Source of the DNA: Craspedostauros australis
Taxonomy: Eukaryota; Bacillariophyta; Bacillariophyceae; Mastogloiales; Achnanthaceae
DNA length: 64,000 bases
Reading direction: 5' to 3'
Assembly: GCA_026770025.1 (NCBI GenBank)
Contig: JAMXDE010000004.1
Location: 1,736,001-1,800,000 of the forward strand
Shown here: positions 10,115 through 21,528 of the stretch, piece after piece
Layout: every line of letters begins with the position of its first letter
Position numbering within the stretch: the first letter of the stretch is position 1
Translations under genes and position numbers: made by a program
The notes under the pieces: model-generated
Told to the model about the DNA's origin: nothing
The model's database searches: none
The model's input: the letters and a program-made list of their open reading frames with translations, nothing else

Positions 10115-13100
10115 ATGACTGAAGTCAAGCCCGGGCAAGAGCCCGTCCTCTACTGGGCGAAGGAAGAAGCTCGGACCTACCCACGCAACATGTATGTGAA
10201 GATGGACGTATACGAGGATCCAAGTGATCCAGCCAACACCGACACCGTGGAGACTCAAGTACTCAAGTTCGATGACGGAAGCGCTGAAGAATGGCTCCGT
10301 TTCCGCCGGGAATTCGACACGCTGATGGCTGCGAAGCGCATGACGACAGCGACCCAGAAGATGGTGCATCTGAACAACCTACTGATGGGAGACGCGCAGA
10401 ATCGATTCGCAACAGCCGTCCAAGCCGTACCCGGAAACACCGCCGCTGCTGCAGCACGCAAGCTCAAGGAAGGACTCGCAGCAGTTGGAGTGCCATTCTT
10501 CGGACACCCATCGAGCGCGTGGAGACGCCAGCGCAACTACATGCGTCAGTACGCAAAGTACGACCATGGTGAGCTGTCTGCCTTCCGTGCGCGGCTGCTG
10601 GAGCTCAATCAATACCTCCCATTCATGCCAAGCCCAGGCAATGGTAATGTCGCCGCATCCTTCCCTGACTTCGAGTTGGTGGAGATCCTGGATCGTGCAA
10701 GCCCAGAGGAGTACTGCCGTGCCCTGCTCCAAAGCGGGTACCAGGTGTATGAGCACTCCTTTGAGGACCTCTACCGCCGTCTCCTCGACGTGGCAAATAG
10801 CTGCCGCCCGGCAAAGAAGAACCACAGTGCCAAAAAGGGCAAGAAGGCCGAGAAGGGCTTGCGTGGCAACCGGAGCAACAAAGGGCGCAACGACCGCAAC
10901 AATAAGCGCAAGAACCGCGATAGCGGCGATGCCCCACCAAAGTGTGGAAGATGCGGCCGAATTGGGCATAATACCAGCGAGTGCTGGAATGACCCAAAGA
11001 ACGCGGACAGTCGCCCAAGTGGGTGGCGCGTTCCATACAAGGGCAAAAAGAGTCCTGGCAAGAACGATGAGAGCCTCAACGTGGTCTTGACCCAAGAGGT
11101 GTTCAACCAACTTGTCAGCTCCCTGCCAAGCAAGCGCACCAAGAAGAAGAAACGCCGTATCTCCGATGAGGACGACGAAAATGCCAACTACTTGCGCCAG
11201 TTGCAGCAAGCCAATAGTGATAACAGCTCTACTAGCAGTGACTCAACCAACTATCCCATGACTACTTTAGTCAGTGATGCGACCTGCTATAGCCTGGCTA
11301 GTAGAAAGGCAAAGAAGCGAAAGCAGCATCATGCGTCCACCGAAGTGATCGGTGAGGCCGTGAATAGAGCAGGCAACATAGCCCAGCTCCGCATACTGTT
11401 GGATTCTGGTACATCCAGCTGCTTGGTACTGCGTGAGTTTGCCCCACGAACATTGAAGAATGGGGATGGGGTGACCAAATGGAAGACCATGGGTGGCAGT
11501 TTCTGCACATCGAGCCTAGCTATGATGCAGTTCGTGCTGCCCGAGTTCCACGGGCGCAAGTCCATACGGTGGACAATGCACGTCGATGAAACGACACAAG
11601 CCCAACAGTCCCAGTACGACATGATCGTTGGGACCGATCTCATGCATGAGCTTGGAATCGACTTGTCGTTCTCCATGAACTCCATGACATGGGACAACGT
11701 CACCATTCCAATGAAGAACAGAGGGGTGCTGACCAACAAGGAAGCGTTGGATGTCGCATACCATGTCGCAATGCAGTCTACACTACTCAATCAAGCAGAA
11801 GATAGACAGAAGCGTATCATGGATGCAGACTATAGTGAGATTGCACTAGACACCTATGTGTCCCAACTGAACCACCTCAACCGGTCACAGCAACAACAAT
11901 TGCTGGCTACCTTGCAACGGACACCACAGACCTTCAAAGGAGGACTTGGTACGTTGAAGATCAAACCTGTTCGTCTAGAGCTCAAGGCAGGGGCCAAGCC
12001 ATTCCATGGCAAGGCATTCCCTGTTCCGAAGGCATATGAACAAGTGACAAAGAAAGAGAGCAAACGCTTTGAGAGCATTGGTGTGTGGGAGAAGTTCTCC
12101 AACAGTGACTGGGCAGCGCCCAGTTTCATCCAACCAAAGAAGACCGGTGATGTGCGAGTACTCACGGACTTTCGCGAGCTCAACAAACACCTTAAACGAA
12201 GGCCGTACCCATTACCAAAAATACAGGACATGCTCCAGAAATTGGAACAGTTCAAATACGCGACAGCATTTGATTTGTCCATGGGTTACTACCACATTCC
12301 GCTGGACGTCCCCAGCCAAAATCTGTGTACCACCGTGCTGCCGTGGGGCAAGTATAGGTATAAGAAGCTGCCAATGGGCATCTCCACAGCTCCAGATATT
12401 TTCCAGCGCATCATGAACGAGTTGCTTGGTGACCTCGAATTTGCCTTGGTCTACCTTGATGACATTTTGGTGCTCTCGGACACCAATGACAGTGACGAAG
12501 ATCACTTGTCGAAATGTCATGTGGTGCTCGTCCGCCTCCAAGAGGCCGGATTCGCCGTTAACCTGCGCAAGTCGTTCTTCATGATGAAAGAACTAGACTA
12601 CCTCGGGTATCACCTGACCCAACGCGGTCTAGAGCCACAGCCCAAGAAAGTGGAAGCGATACAGCGAGTGCTGCCGCCGTCGAATAAACGACAACTAAGA
12701 CGTTTCTTAGGCATGATTAACTACTACCGCGATATGTGGAAGCGTAGGAGCCACACCTTAGCGCCACTCACGACCCTCGCAGCCAAGAATACGAAATGGC
12801 ACTGGGGCAAAGCGCAACAAGTAGCATTCCGTGAAGCCAAACAAATGGTGATGCGAGAAGCAGCTCTAGCATACCCGGACTTCTCCAAGGAGTTCCATGT
12901 GCATGCGGATGCGAGTGACTACCAACTTGGTGGAGTGATTGCTCAAGAAGGGAAACCCTTGGCATTCTATACTCGCAAGCTAAATGCTGCCCAAACTAGA
13001 TACACCACAGGAGAGAAAGAACTGCTAAGTATAGTCGAAACACTGAAAGCATTCAACAACATTCTCCTTGGTCAGCAAGTAACAATACACACAGATCATC

Positions 13101-13798
13101 TCAATCTGCTGTACAAGCCGCTATCGTCTAACCGACTCCAACGATGGCGAATACTACTGGAAGAATGCGGACCCACTGTGGTCCATGTGAAGGGAGAGAA
13201 CAATGTGGTGGCAGATGCCCTCTCACGCCTCCCAATGGAACATCGTGACGACGATGTGTCCAACACTACCGAGGAAGAAAGAACCCCACTATCATACATG
13301 TCCACAACAGAGACTGAGAGTGCGGAATTCCCAATGAAACCAACAACAGTCCAGAAGTACCAACAAAAAGATAAGATATTGCAACAACACATGAAAACTA
13401 ATAGCAACACAGACTACACGACAAAGAATGTCGAAGGAGTCCCCCTCATACATTACAAGGACAAGATATTTGTACCAAAAGGCTTACGTGCACGAATAAC
13501 CGAGTGGTATCACCACTATCTGGTACATCCCGGGCAAACCCGGATGGAGGCAACCATTAGACAACTGTTCTATTGGCCCGGACTGAAGGCAGAGATCGCT
13601 GACCACTGCAAGTCCTGCAAACAATGCCAACTATCAAAGAAGAATCGAAAGAAGTATGGCCACCTCCCTGCAAAGCAAGCGGAGACCAACCCATGGGAAC
13701 GGGTCAATGTCGACCTCATTGGACCATACACCATCACCACTCCATCCAAGCAGAAGCATGAGATGAGAGCAATGACGATGATCGACCCCGCAACATGA
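10115..13798 (+). CDS. gag-pol polyprotein of the gypsy element, ending at a premature stop in the integrase
   Basis: Start taken at ATG 10115; the frame is open upstream to 10064 but without ATG. In order: a gag-like region; a CCHC zinc knuckle CGRCGRIGHNTSEC (residues ~277-290); an aspartic protease with LLDSGTSS (Asp ~430); reverse transcriptase with YLDD (780-783); RNase H with HADASDYQLGG (~930); an H2C2 integrase zinc domain (HH ... CKSCKQC); and the integrase core start VNVDLIGPY (first catalytic Asp ~1200). Codon 1228 is TGA, 28 codons after that Asp. The same frame continues for 223 more codons with the rest of the integrase. Without readthrough the element cannot make an active integrase. 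There is no env gene and no chromodomain. Confidence 0.93.
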   Translation: MTEVKPGQEPVLYWAKEEARTYPRNMYVKMDVYEDPSDPANTDTVETQVLKFDDGSAEEWLRFRREFDTLMAAKRMTTATQKMVHLNNLLMGDAQNRFATAVQAVPGNTAAAAARKLKEGLAAVGVPFFGHPSSAWRRQRNYMRQYAKYDHGELSAFRARLLELNQYLPFMPSPGNGNVAASFPDFELVEILDRASPEEYCRALLQSGYQVYEHSFEDLYRRLLDVANSCRPAKKNHSAKKGKKAEKGLRGNRSNKGRNDRNNKRKNRDSGDAPPKCGRCGRIGHNTSECWNDPKNADSRPSGWRVPYKGKKSPGKNDESLNVVLTQEVFNQLVSSLPSKRTKKKKRRISDEDDENANYLRQLQQANSDNSSTSSDSTNYPMTTLVSDATCYSLASRKAKKRKQHHASTEVIGEAVNRAGNIAQLRILLDSGTSSCLVLREFAPRTLKNGDGVTKWKTMGGSFCTSSLAMMQFVLPEFHGRKSIRWTMHVDETTQAQQSQYDMIVGTDLMHELGIDLSFSMNSMTWDNVTIPMKNRGVLTNKEALDVAYHVAMQSTLLNQAEDRQKRIMDADYSEIALDTYVSQLNHLNRSQQQQLLATLQRTPQTFKGGLGTLKIKPVRLELKAGAKPFHGKAFPVPKAYEQVTKKESKRFESIGVWEKFSNSDWAAPSFIQPKKTGDVRVLTDFRELNKHLKRRPYPLPKIQDMLQKLEQFKYATAFDLSMGYYHIPLDVPSQNLCTTVLPWGKYRYKKLPMGISTAPDIFQRIMNELLGDLEFALVYLDDILVLSDTNDSDEDHLSKCHVVLVRLQEAGFAVNLRKSFFMMKELDYLGYHLTQRGLEPQPKKVEAIQRVLPPSNKRQLRRFLGMINYYRDMWKRRSHTLAPLTTLAAKNTKWHWGKAQQVAFREAKQMVMREAALAYPDFSKEFHVHADASDYQLGGVIAQEGKPLAFYTRKLNAAQTRYTTGEKELLSIVETLKAFNNILLGQQVTIHTDHLNLLYKPLSSNRLQRWRILLEECGPTVVHVKGENNVVADALSRLPMEHRDDDVSNTTEEERTPLSYMSTTETESAEFPMKPTTVQKYQQKDKILQQHMKTNSNTDYTTKNVEGVPLIHYKDKIFVPKGLRARITEWYHHYLVHPGQTRMEATIRQLFYWPGLKAEIADHCKSCKQCQLSKKNRKKYGHLPAKQAETNPWERVNVDLIGPYTITTPSKQKHEMRAMTMIDPAT

Positions 13799-14470
13799 TG
13801 GTTCGAGATCGCCGCAATCAACAAACCAAACAGTGCAGAGACTCAAAGAGCATTCGACAGCCAATGGCTCGCACGCTATCCACGGCCCAGCCAATGTGGA
13901 TTTGATAATGGAAGCGAATTCAAGCTACTGTTCTCGACGATGTGCGACAACTTCGGCATCAAGAAGAAAACTACCACTAGCCATAACCCACAAGGGAATG
14001 CAATACTAGAACGCATTCACCAAGTGCTGGGAGATGCATTCCGGACGTTCCAGCTTGACAAGCAGGAACATAGTGGAACGCAACCGTGGGAACCATTCCT
14101 CACAGCAGTGGCATATGCAGTACGCACAACGTACCACACTACTCTCCAGGCCACACCCGGACAGTTGGTGTTTGGTCGCGATATGCTCCTTCCAGTGCGC
14201 TTCAAGGTTGATTGGGCTCACATAGCCAAGCGCAAGCAAGAAGCAATCAACCGCTCCAACAATAGGGAGAACTCCAAGCGCATTGCGCACAAGTATAAAA
14301 TTGGAGACAAGGTACTCGTGACGAAGCCTGGACTCCTACCCAAGATGGCACAGCCACGGGAAGGACCGTTCACCGTCAAGGAAGTCTTTACGAATGGGAC
14401 ACTCCTAGTCCGAAAGGGTATCATCACCGAGCGCATCAACATACGCCGGATCACCCCGTTCTTCGAGTAG
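13799..14470 (+). pseudogene. Integrase C-terminal part beyond the premature stop
   Basis: In the same frame as the polyprotein. It starts WFEIAAIN and carries the second catalytic Asp in GFDNGSEFK (codon 13904) and the Glu in NAILERIH (codon 14009), so the DDE triad is complete apart from the stop upstream. A C-terminal domain (HKYKIGDKVLVTKPG ... PREGPFTVKEV) follows, typical of gypsy integrases. The reading frame is otherwise intact, so the stop is probably one recent point change. Confidence 0.85.
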
Positions 14471-14488
14471 TGCCCATCGGGAAGCGAA

Positions 14489-14893
14489 TGACCTAGACTG
14501 ATAACTAGCTAGAATATCCTAGTCTCCCAATTGAGTCCAGTCATGTATCTACTGTTGCCAGCACTGGATCGAGTCCGGTAACGTCCGTGACTGAGACCAG
14601 TCAGTCGAGTCCAACCATGCGAGACTCAACTCAGTCGTAACTGCAGGGCCAACATATGGAAAACATGCCACCACCAAACTTGATGCCAAAACATGGAAGC
14701 AAGTAAATGAGCGACCAGGTGGCGCAGGTTTGGAATTCAGGCGTGGTTCTTGGAACAGGCACGGAATAAGCAGAGACGGCATGGCAGAGTGCGCTACTTG
14801 TGGAGTAACGCAAAGTAGAGCAGGTGGAGGCAAGAAGGAAGGAAGGTAATCATAATCTACAATTATCCCTCAATCGTCTGCTGGCATAAGGCA
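14489..14893 (+). repeat. 3' LTR
   Basis: Same 405 bases as 9638-10042. Preceded by a purine-rich GGGAAGCGAA (14479-14488), a plausible polypurine tract. Followed by the CACAC target duplication. Confidence 0.93.
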
Positions 14894-15389
14894 CACACCA
14901 ACATGAAAGCGGAGGCACACCAAAAAGCCTCCACAATGGCCGTCCAATGGTATGCTTGGCGCCGCAACAACCAGCTGACCAATCCAAGGTCCAAGAACAT
15001 TTCCGTCACCTCCACGCAACGTTTGGTGGGTGGACGAACAGAGGTGGGAAGAGGGGTTGATTTGGGGCCGTCGTAGGCCCTGGAAATACAGCCACAATTT
15101 GGCTCCAAATCGGCTCGTTGGTTTTGGCCTGTGTGTGGCACACACAAGTCATATCAGCGCCTACGGATGGGCAAGACGCCTCAGAAAGGGCAAGAAGAAG
15201 GTGCCCTCGAAGTTTGAGGCTCGCGGAACACCGGGAAGGTGTCCGCGTGGAGAGAAAGGTGGTTTTGAGAAGTTTTGGTTGGGGCTTGTGTGGCACTGGT
15301 CACGTGGCTTTGGCTGTGAGGGGCAATGGGAAGACGCCCCTCAATCGCCAAGCCACCCATACAAGATGTGTCGAGATGTACATGTGAAT

Positions 15390-15570
15390 ATACGTCAAGA
15401 TGTACGTATATATGTGCATCGTTCACCCCTTTATTCTCTCATGCGCACTTGGACGGTATAACTACATTCGTGTCAATAGTATACTGTGATTCGTCAGAAT
15501 TACAGCGGAAATGGAACACACAAAAAGGGGCAAGATTTCTGGAGGAAATTTGCAAATAACGATTTCTGGG
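15390..15570 (+). repeat. Inverted repeat arm, left
   Basis: Shares GTGCATCGTTCACCC, CGTGTCAATAGT and GGAAATTTGCAAA with the reverse complement of 16818-16990, in the same order over ~175 bases. It has diverged, so the duplication is old. Confidence 0.65.
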
Positions 15571-16785
15571 AGAATCAGAAGATCGTCCGTCCATGCATCA
15601 ATGGTACCAAGAGAATCTCGAGGTACTTCCCAACTAAACCTCAGATGACGATATCATCTGACAGGCTGCTGCATCACCAATGGAACATGACATCTGGAGA
15701 GCAGAAGGACGCCTACTGACGTCGACAGGATGTCATCATGTCACCACGTTGACATCTGTCTCCAAGTCAGAGCAGGAGGCGAAGATCCGATGACCCATGA
15801 AGATCATGGATACTGAAGGTGAACTTCAAATGGTAAGTACTCATGGAGTAGGAACCAGTACTGAACGAACGGAGTGTTGAATGCGGAGTACGCATCGAAC
15901 ACGGAGTATCGTGTAGCACGAGCACACGATGTTGAGAGAGAGAGAGAGAGAGGAGCGAGAGAGGATCTCGCGTACCGACTCATAGTCGGAGACTGAATCT
16001 ACGAAACAGATTGAAGCGCTGAGAGCATCGGGCAAGACAACTGGTGTACACCAAGAGTATCGGAGTGCCAACGTAATGAAATAGCAAACAGACGACTATC
16101 AACCAACACCGTCTTCCACGATCGTAGGCTTCCGTGAGCGGAACTTGCCAACATGAATGTTCTGTGCTTTTCGGGGCATGTTCCCTGTGAAGGCCTGTTC
16201 TCAACCAGTTGATGAACCGTTTGTTGAGACTCAGGCAGAGAAAACTAGAGAGAAAGTAAACGATGTAAACTGATGGTGATTTGAATGGGCTGTGAATTGC
16301 AATCTGTGGTATTATGGTAGGAACACGTCAGCTGAAGAAGTCCAAGAAAAGTCAGCTTTGCAAAGCCATGGGAGAAGTCGCTTTTGGCAAGAACAAGTAA
16401 CACAGCTCTTTCTCTTGAGATTGCAATTGATGCATATCTTGGGTATGGAGATCTGATCAGAATCTTCTGATTCAGAACAAGGAAGAGCCGCGTTGTTCTT
16501 GTATAGACCTGCAATCTGATTGGTTGCATTGGCAGGCAGCAGAAGGATGTAATGCACTTCCAAATGGAGGATTGGTTGCGTCAGAGCAAGCGATGATGAT
16601 TGAGATGCAAGATCGAATCGTCGTGGACGCTCAGTGGATGTCTTATCTTGCACCTCGCCTGGATTCACTATCCATTGTGTCCTTGTTGTGCGTTTCATCC
16701 AAATCAGTGAGTTCTGGTTTCATACGAACACAGTCAAATTGTTCGAATCAGGACCCACGTGATTGAACTCGGAACCCCAATACAA

Positions 16786-17097
16786 TGTTGGAGTTAGCAT
16801 GTCCCAACTGAAGTCATTGTTTGCAAATTTCCTTCAGAAATTCTGCTCGTTTTTCTGTGTTCGATTTCGTGACGTGATTTTGGCAAATCACAGGTCACTA
16901 TTGACACGGATATAGTTGTACCGTCCGTACATGAAGTACAAGAGAATAGCGGGTGAACGATGCACATGCACATATGCACATCCTGAAAAACTATGAGGAT
17001 CAGTGCAGAGCCATATCAACCTTGTGAACATCGTTTCTTCATCCTCCTACTCCAACTAACTGACTCATAATAAACATAAGTTGAGAGTAGTACAACA
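16786..17097 (-). repeat. LTR-like segment (TGTTG...CAACA) containing the right inverted repeat arm
   Basis: Bounded by TGTTG (16786) and CAACA (ending 17097), the terminal inverted pentamer typical of LTRs. The part 16818-16990 matches 15390-15570 in inverse orientation. Flanks TACAA and CCATC do not match, so it is not a clean solo LTR. It may be the surviving LTR of a truncated minus-strand retroelement. Confidence 0.4.
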
Positions 17098-17499
17098 CCA
17101 TCACTCTATTCATCGTTGTCGTTACAACTCTATTCCAAACGCTCATGCCTCACGCACTGCATCAAACGGTCTCTCTTTGACGCCGGCAGTCCACAAGGCC
17201 TCCCCTCCGGATTGTGTCGCCAACAGTGCATGAAACTCCAACTGATGACATACATTGCGAAATGCCGACGGTTCTACCTGCTGACAGCACTAATGTGTAA
17301 TTGGCCTCGTTGACCTGAACATCTCGAGCATGGTTATTCATACTGCGCAACTGCAACGACGACAATGCGAGTTGATTCGCACGCCTGGGAACATGTCCTT
17401 GTTGGAAGGTGCTTCGGCGGTGGTGTTGGCATTCCGGAGACACACTCCAACAACGTGAGGGGTCTTCGCCATGCTGTCGAAATATCATCTTGGGGATTC

Positions 17500-17587
17500 A
17501 TGATGTGGCGGGACTGCGTCTGGCTTCGCTCTGGTTGGTCCTCTCGCGTGATCCGCACATCGGCGTCGTCGTCGATATCTCATAGTT
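17500..17587. repeat. Dispersed ~90-bp repeat, copy 2
   Basis: Pairs with 3177-3266; see that entry. Confidence 0.65.
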
Positions 17588-18065
17588 CCCGCTCTTCTGC
17601 TCTCGTCTCCACCAGCTGCAGCTACCAATTTAGTCTCGCATGTCGCGACGCAACGAGGCTAGCGCAGACCGTCGGACCCCAAGGATTCACTACAATTGCA
17701 GAATTGATCGACGCAAGAGTACCTACAGATGAATAAGCATTCCAAGCGTATGCCATAAATGAAAAAGCAAATCTCCGGTTTAGTATTTTTCGAATGACCT
17801 CATAGTCCAAATCTCCTTCGTGATTACCAACATGCTCCGTCGTTTCGTATCTTCACAAAACGCTGCTGCGGTACTGCTGTTGTCGTCGTCAATCAATGCA
17901 AGTGGATTGTGAACCGACGGTTGCCGGAAGTGGTATGGTGTATCATTTTCCCGCAGCAATAGTGCATCTCCTCTCTCTCTCTCTCTTTCTGTCTCTAGAG
18001 ACAAAGTGTACGGGTGCGTGTCGTGCTATTCGTTGCAAATACCGTACGCGTACTCTACTAATAAT

Positions 18066-18920
18066 TTACGCCGTGTGCTTGGTGATGGCAGCCTCGATGG
18101 CTTCAGCATTGGCACCGTTGACGACTTCCACCTTCTCACCACCCACGAAGTAATGGAAGGATGGAACAGATCGCACGCCCTCTCTCTTCATCAATTTGGA
18201 AGCATCTGGTGATGCGTCGCCAATCACCTAATGATTGCAGTTTGAAAGCGAGCGAGATGATGCATGAGCAATGGCGGATTGTCGTCGTTGTTAATATTCC
18301 CAAATGTGAAGACAGCAACAGTGCAGTTCAGTGCGACATAATTCAGTTGGGTACATAATTGAAGGATCGGCAGAATAGTTGAGAAAGCGTGTAGAGAGCG
18401 GCAACAACCAATTGGATTTCGAGGGAACCGTGAGACGGAATGTAGCGCGATGAATGCAATTCACATTGAATTGGAGGACGGTGTGTCAGACTGTACGGAA
18501 AGCACATGTAATGCAATGCAATCCACTCCAGGCCGACACCACCAACACCAACGACAACAACAAGAGCGACAACGCCGATACCACGTTCGCTTTCCGTACC
18601 TTCAAAAAGACAGCGCCGGTGTACTTTTTTGAGAATTCTTCGAATTTGGGCGCGATGACTTTGCAAGGACCGCACCAGGTGGTGGAGTAATCGATGACGA
18701 CCAAGGATTCGCCGGCATTCTGAATTGTCTTGTCGAATGCGGCCTCGCTGTCAATGTTGACGACGGCGTGCAACGGCGTGGTGCGCTGCTGTTGCTGCTG
18801 GTGGCATTGGTGCTGTGCTGCGCTGTGGAAGCGCACTGGCGCGAATGCGTGGGTGGTGGTGGCCGAGAGCAGGCACAGCAGAACTGCCGATGTGATGGAA
18901 AGGATGCTGAACTTGGACAT
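18066..18920 (-). CDS. Plastid-targeted thioredoxin
   Basis: Two exons: complement of 18600-18920 and 18066-18227, 160 residues. The intron runs GTACGG (donor at 18599) to TAG (ending 18228), phase 0. Residues 1-25 are a signal peptide, MSKFSILSITSAVLLCLLSA then TTTHAFAP. The AFAP motif with Phe after the cleavage site marks import into a complex plastid. A Gln-rich transit region follows. The redox site WCGPC is at 82-86. Exon 2 supplies VRSVPSFHYF with the cis-Pro (129) and the last strand and helix. Trx reduces disulfides of target enzymes, usually with electrons from ferredoxin-thioredoxin reductase. The m/f/y/x subtype cannot be fixed by eye. Start chosen at ATG 18920, because upstream in-frame codons encode no signal peptide. 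Divergent from argJ. Confidence 0.93.
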
Positions 18921-19850
18921 GGTGAAGATTTTTTGGGTTTTCGGACTTCGGGTCTTTCGCTTGTTGCTTTCTCGTGCTTTACTGGTACGTTGCTTGTGTT
19001 GCTGAGACGCCTTGGCTTGTCTATTGAGTCGCTTGGTGTGGGTGTGATGGGAGCGGGGGCGTTGTGTTGTGATGAAACTGTTGCTGTTGCTGTTGCTGCT
19101 GATTCTGCGCTGCTCTCTGTTTTGTTGGGATGTGTTTGGCATTTGGCATTTGGCATTTGGTATTTGGCAGGCGGCAGATTCACGAGCGACGACAGCATCG
19201 GCAACGACAAGAACGGCGTGGTGGTGGAATTGCGCCATTGTCGGCATCACGACCGTGCAAACCGCGCCGTTGGCGCTTTCGTTGACACCTTCCTTCTGCT
19301 TCGTTGTCTGTCCGTCGGTTGCTGCCAGAAGATCGGAATCACATCGAATGAACTTGAACCCTCCTGCGTAGACGTCAGTACAGGGTGTACAGTGTGCCGA
19401 TGACTTCCGTATCTTTGGAATTGATCACATGGACCCCAACCAGTTGGAAAAAGGTGCGCGAGTCTGGCAACGACACGTCAGGCTTTGTCTCCCAGTCGTG
19501 CACGAATACAAATACAAATGCAAATGTCGCACGTCTCATCGACAAACTCCACACACCACCACGCATCATCCACTTCCTGCACATTCGCGAAGCCTCACCC
19601 AACACCTCACTTCTCGACCTTCGAATCTCGCATCTCACCTTTCATCACAAGAGAGCGTCACTTTTGCACACAGCTGCGCTTTGCAAACTACATGACCTTC
19701 GCTATTCCTTGGGGGAGTCATCGTTGTTGTCACAATTGGCATCATCGTTGCAATTGACAGTCAGAAGCAGCTCCATCCTCGCACCACCAACACAGCCAAC
19801 TGAAACAGGAACAACTGCAGCAACAACAGCAGCAACAACAGTCGCGAACC
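18921..19850. promoter_or_regulatory. Divergent intergenic region between thioredoxin and argJ
   Basis: 930 bases between two start codons pointing away from each other, so it must hold both promoters and 5' UTRs. No TATA box stands out. A small array of ATTTGGC units lies at about 19140-19168, and an AACAGCAGCAACAACAG stretch precedes argJ. A 193-codon open frame here runs into argJ out of frame and is not supported. Confidence 0.45.
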
Positions 19851-21528
19851 ATGAAGATCTCGGTCACATCATCCCTCTGCACCCTCCTCAGCTTCCTGGG
19901 TTCCCAATCCACATCGGTGGCATTCTCAGCAGCGCCTGCGTTGCGTCGCACCACGCAATTGCATGATGCAGCAGCAGCGAGCACCAAGGACACGCCCATC
20001 ACATTGCCGGACTTCCAAGATGCTGCAGAATACCTCGAATACATGAGGCAGATCGCGGACTTGCCACAAGGATTTCAGGTGGGCACAGCCTCTGGGACCT
20101 TCGTGTCGCCCGAAGCACCAGCGATGGGAGACTTGCCCATTCGCGGCACCGTGATCTACATGCCGCAGGGTCCAACGGAGAATTGGGCGGCCGTCTTCAC
20201 ATCGAATCGGGTGAGTAGCGTTGGGGCAGAACGCCAGAGAATACTCTTGAGTGTGGAATGCAATGGAGTGCAGTATGCGACAACGCATTGCACCTTTTTG
20301 TCTGAAGGTCTTGATGTTCGCCTGTATACAGACAGCTGTCACCTATCCATTCATTCACTCACCCACGCGCTGATGTCTCCATTCGTCTATCGTATTCAAT
20401 CACTCCAAACCTTCCAACATGCAGTTCCCTGGTGCACCGGTCCTCGTTGGACGCCAACGACTGGCGGACGGTGGGCCATTGCAAGCAGTCGTCATCAACA
20501 ACAAGGTCTCCAACGTCTGTCCCGGCAATGATGGCGTCGCAGCATCGGAACAGGTGTGCCAGGCCGTCGCAGACGGTCTCAACCTGGAATCATCTCAGCT
20601 GGTCCTGCCATCCTCCACCGGCGTCATTGGTTGGCGATTGCCATCGGAGGAATTATCAAACACCATCATCCCGAAAGCATTGCAGCAGTTTACAACTTCG
20701 GCATTGGATGCGGCAGAAGCCATCATGACGACGGACCGATTCCCCAAAATCCGCAGTCGCACGCTATCGAACGGCGCGCGCATCGTGGGCATCGCCAAAG
20801 GTGCCGGCATGATCGAACCCAACATGGCCACCATGCTGTCGTACATCCTGACCGATGCCACCGTCTCCAAATCCGAACTGCAAACCATGTTGAAATCGTG
20901 CGTCGATGAATCCTTCAATGCCATGTCGGTCGACGGAGATGAATCCACCAGCGATACCGTCGTCGTGATGGCATCGAATCACGTCGAAGCAGCGACGGAT
21001 GCCGGCGAATTCAAAGAAGCGCTGATGGAAGTGTGCCAAGGTCTGGCGGCTGATATTGTGCGCAACGGGGAAGGCACATCGCACGTGATGCGCGTGAAGA
21101 TCACCAACTTTCCTGGCACCATGGAACAGGCACGCTACCTGGGACGTCACATTGTCAATTCTCCGTTGTTCAAGTGCGCCGTGGCAGGCAATGACCCCAA
21201 CACGGGCAGATTAGCCGGTGCCATCGGATCCTACATGGGCAAGTACATGCCAGGCGATGCCGATGTTTCCACCATGTCCCTGACGCTGGGTGGGCGCACC
21301 ATCTTTCAGAATGAGAAGTTCGTGCTGGAAGGCGACGCCGTTGAGAAGGAGCTCAGCGCGCACATGGAAGCAGCGCAGTACGGAGACGCGACCGATTTCC
21401 CACCACATCAAAAATTCGTGGAGATCGGTGTGGACTTTGGATCTGCCGGTGGGGATGGTGCCATCACGGTGCTGGGCAGTGATCTGACGGGCGAGTATGT
21501 CGTAGTCAACGCGGATTATCGTAGCTAG
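19851..21528 (+). CDS. argJ: Glutamate/ornithine N-acetyltransferase (ArgJ), plastid-targeted
   Basis: Exons 19851-20210 and 20425-21528, 487 residues. The intron is GTGAGT ... CAG, phase 0, joining SNR to FPGAPVLVGR. ArgJ moves the acetyl group from N-acetylornithine to glutamate (and, in bifunctional forms, from acetyl-CoA), closing the cyclic arginine pathway. The self-cleavage and catalytic site is in PNMATMLSYILTDA, with Thr ~256 as nucleophile. SRTLSNGARIVGIAKGAGM, DGDESTSDT and the C-terminal DLTGEYVVVNADYRS are family blocks. The N-terminus (MKISVTSSLCTLLSFLG, then SVAFSAAP) is a signal peptide with a Phe at the likely cleavage site, fitting plastid import. Length agrees with eukaryotic ArgJ plus a presequence. 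It is divergent from the thioredoxin gene and convergent with the coiled-coil gene 188 bases downstream. Confidence 0.95.

Larger units (their letters stand above)
9638..14893 (+). mobile_element. Complete Ty3/gypsy-type LTR retrotransposon (5,256 bp)
   Basis: Two direct 405-bp LTRs flank a gag-pol frame with the order zinc knuckle, protease, RT, RNase H, integrase. That order identifies Ty3/gypsy rather than copia. A 5-bp target duplication CACAC lies at 9633-9637 and 14894-14898. The LTRs begin TG and end CA. I see no difference between the two LTRs, which implies a recent insertion. The coding frame has one internal stop in the integrase. Confidence 0.93.
14899..18065. other. Gene-free stretch with old element remnants
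   Basis: No gene supported. It contains an inverted repeat pair (15390-15570 with 16818-16990), an LTR-like segment (16786-17097), a short GA-repeat (15933-15951), the second copy of the ~90-bp dispersed repeat (17500-17587) and a CT-repeat near 17970-17987. A 128-codon minus-strand frame at 16312-16698 could be a gag remnant but has no diagnostic motif. Confidence 0.5.

Noticed and set aside
16735-16775. GTTCGAATC-like T-arm word suggesting a tRNA
   Set aside because: Flanking bases do not form the T-stem or acceptor stem, and no anticodon arm is found.
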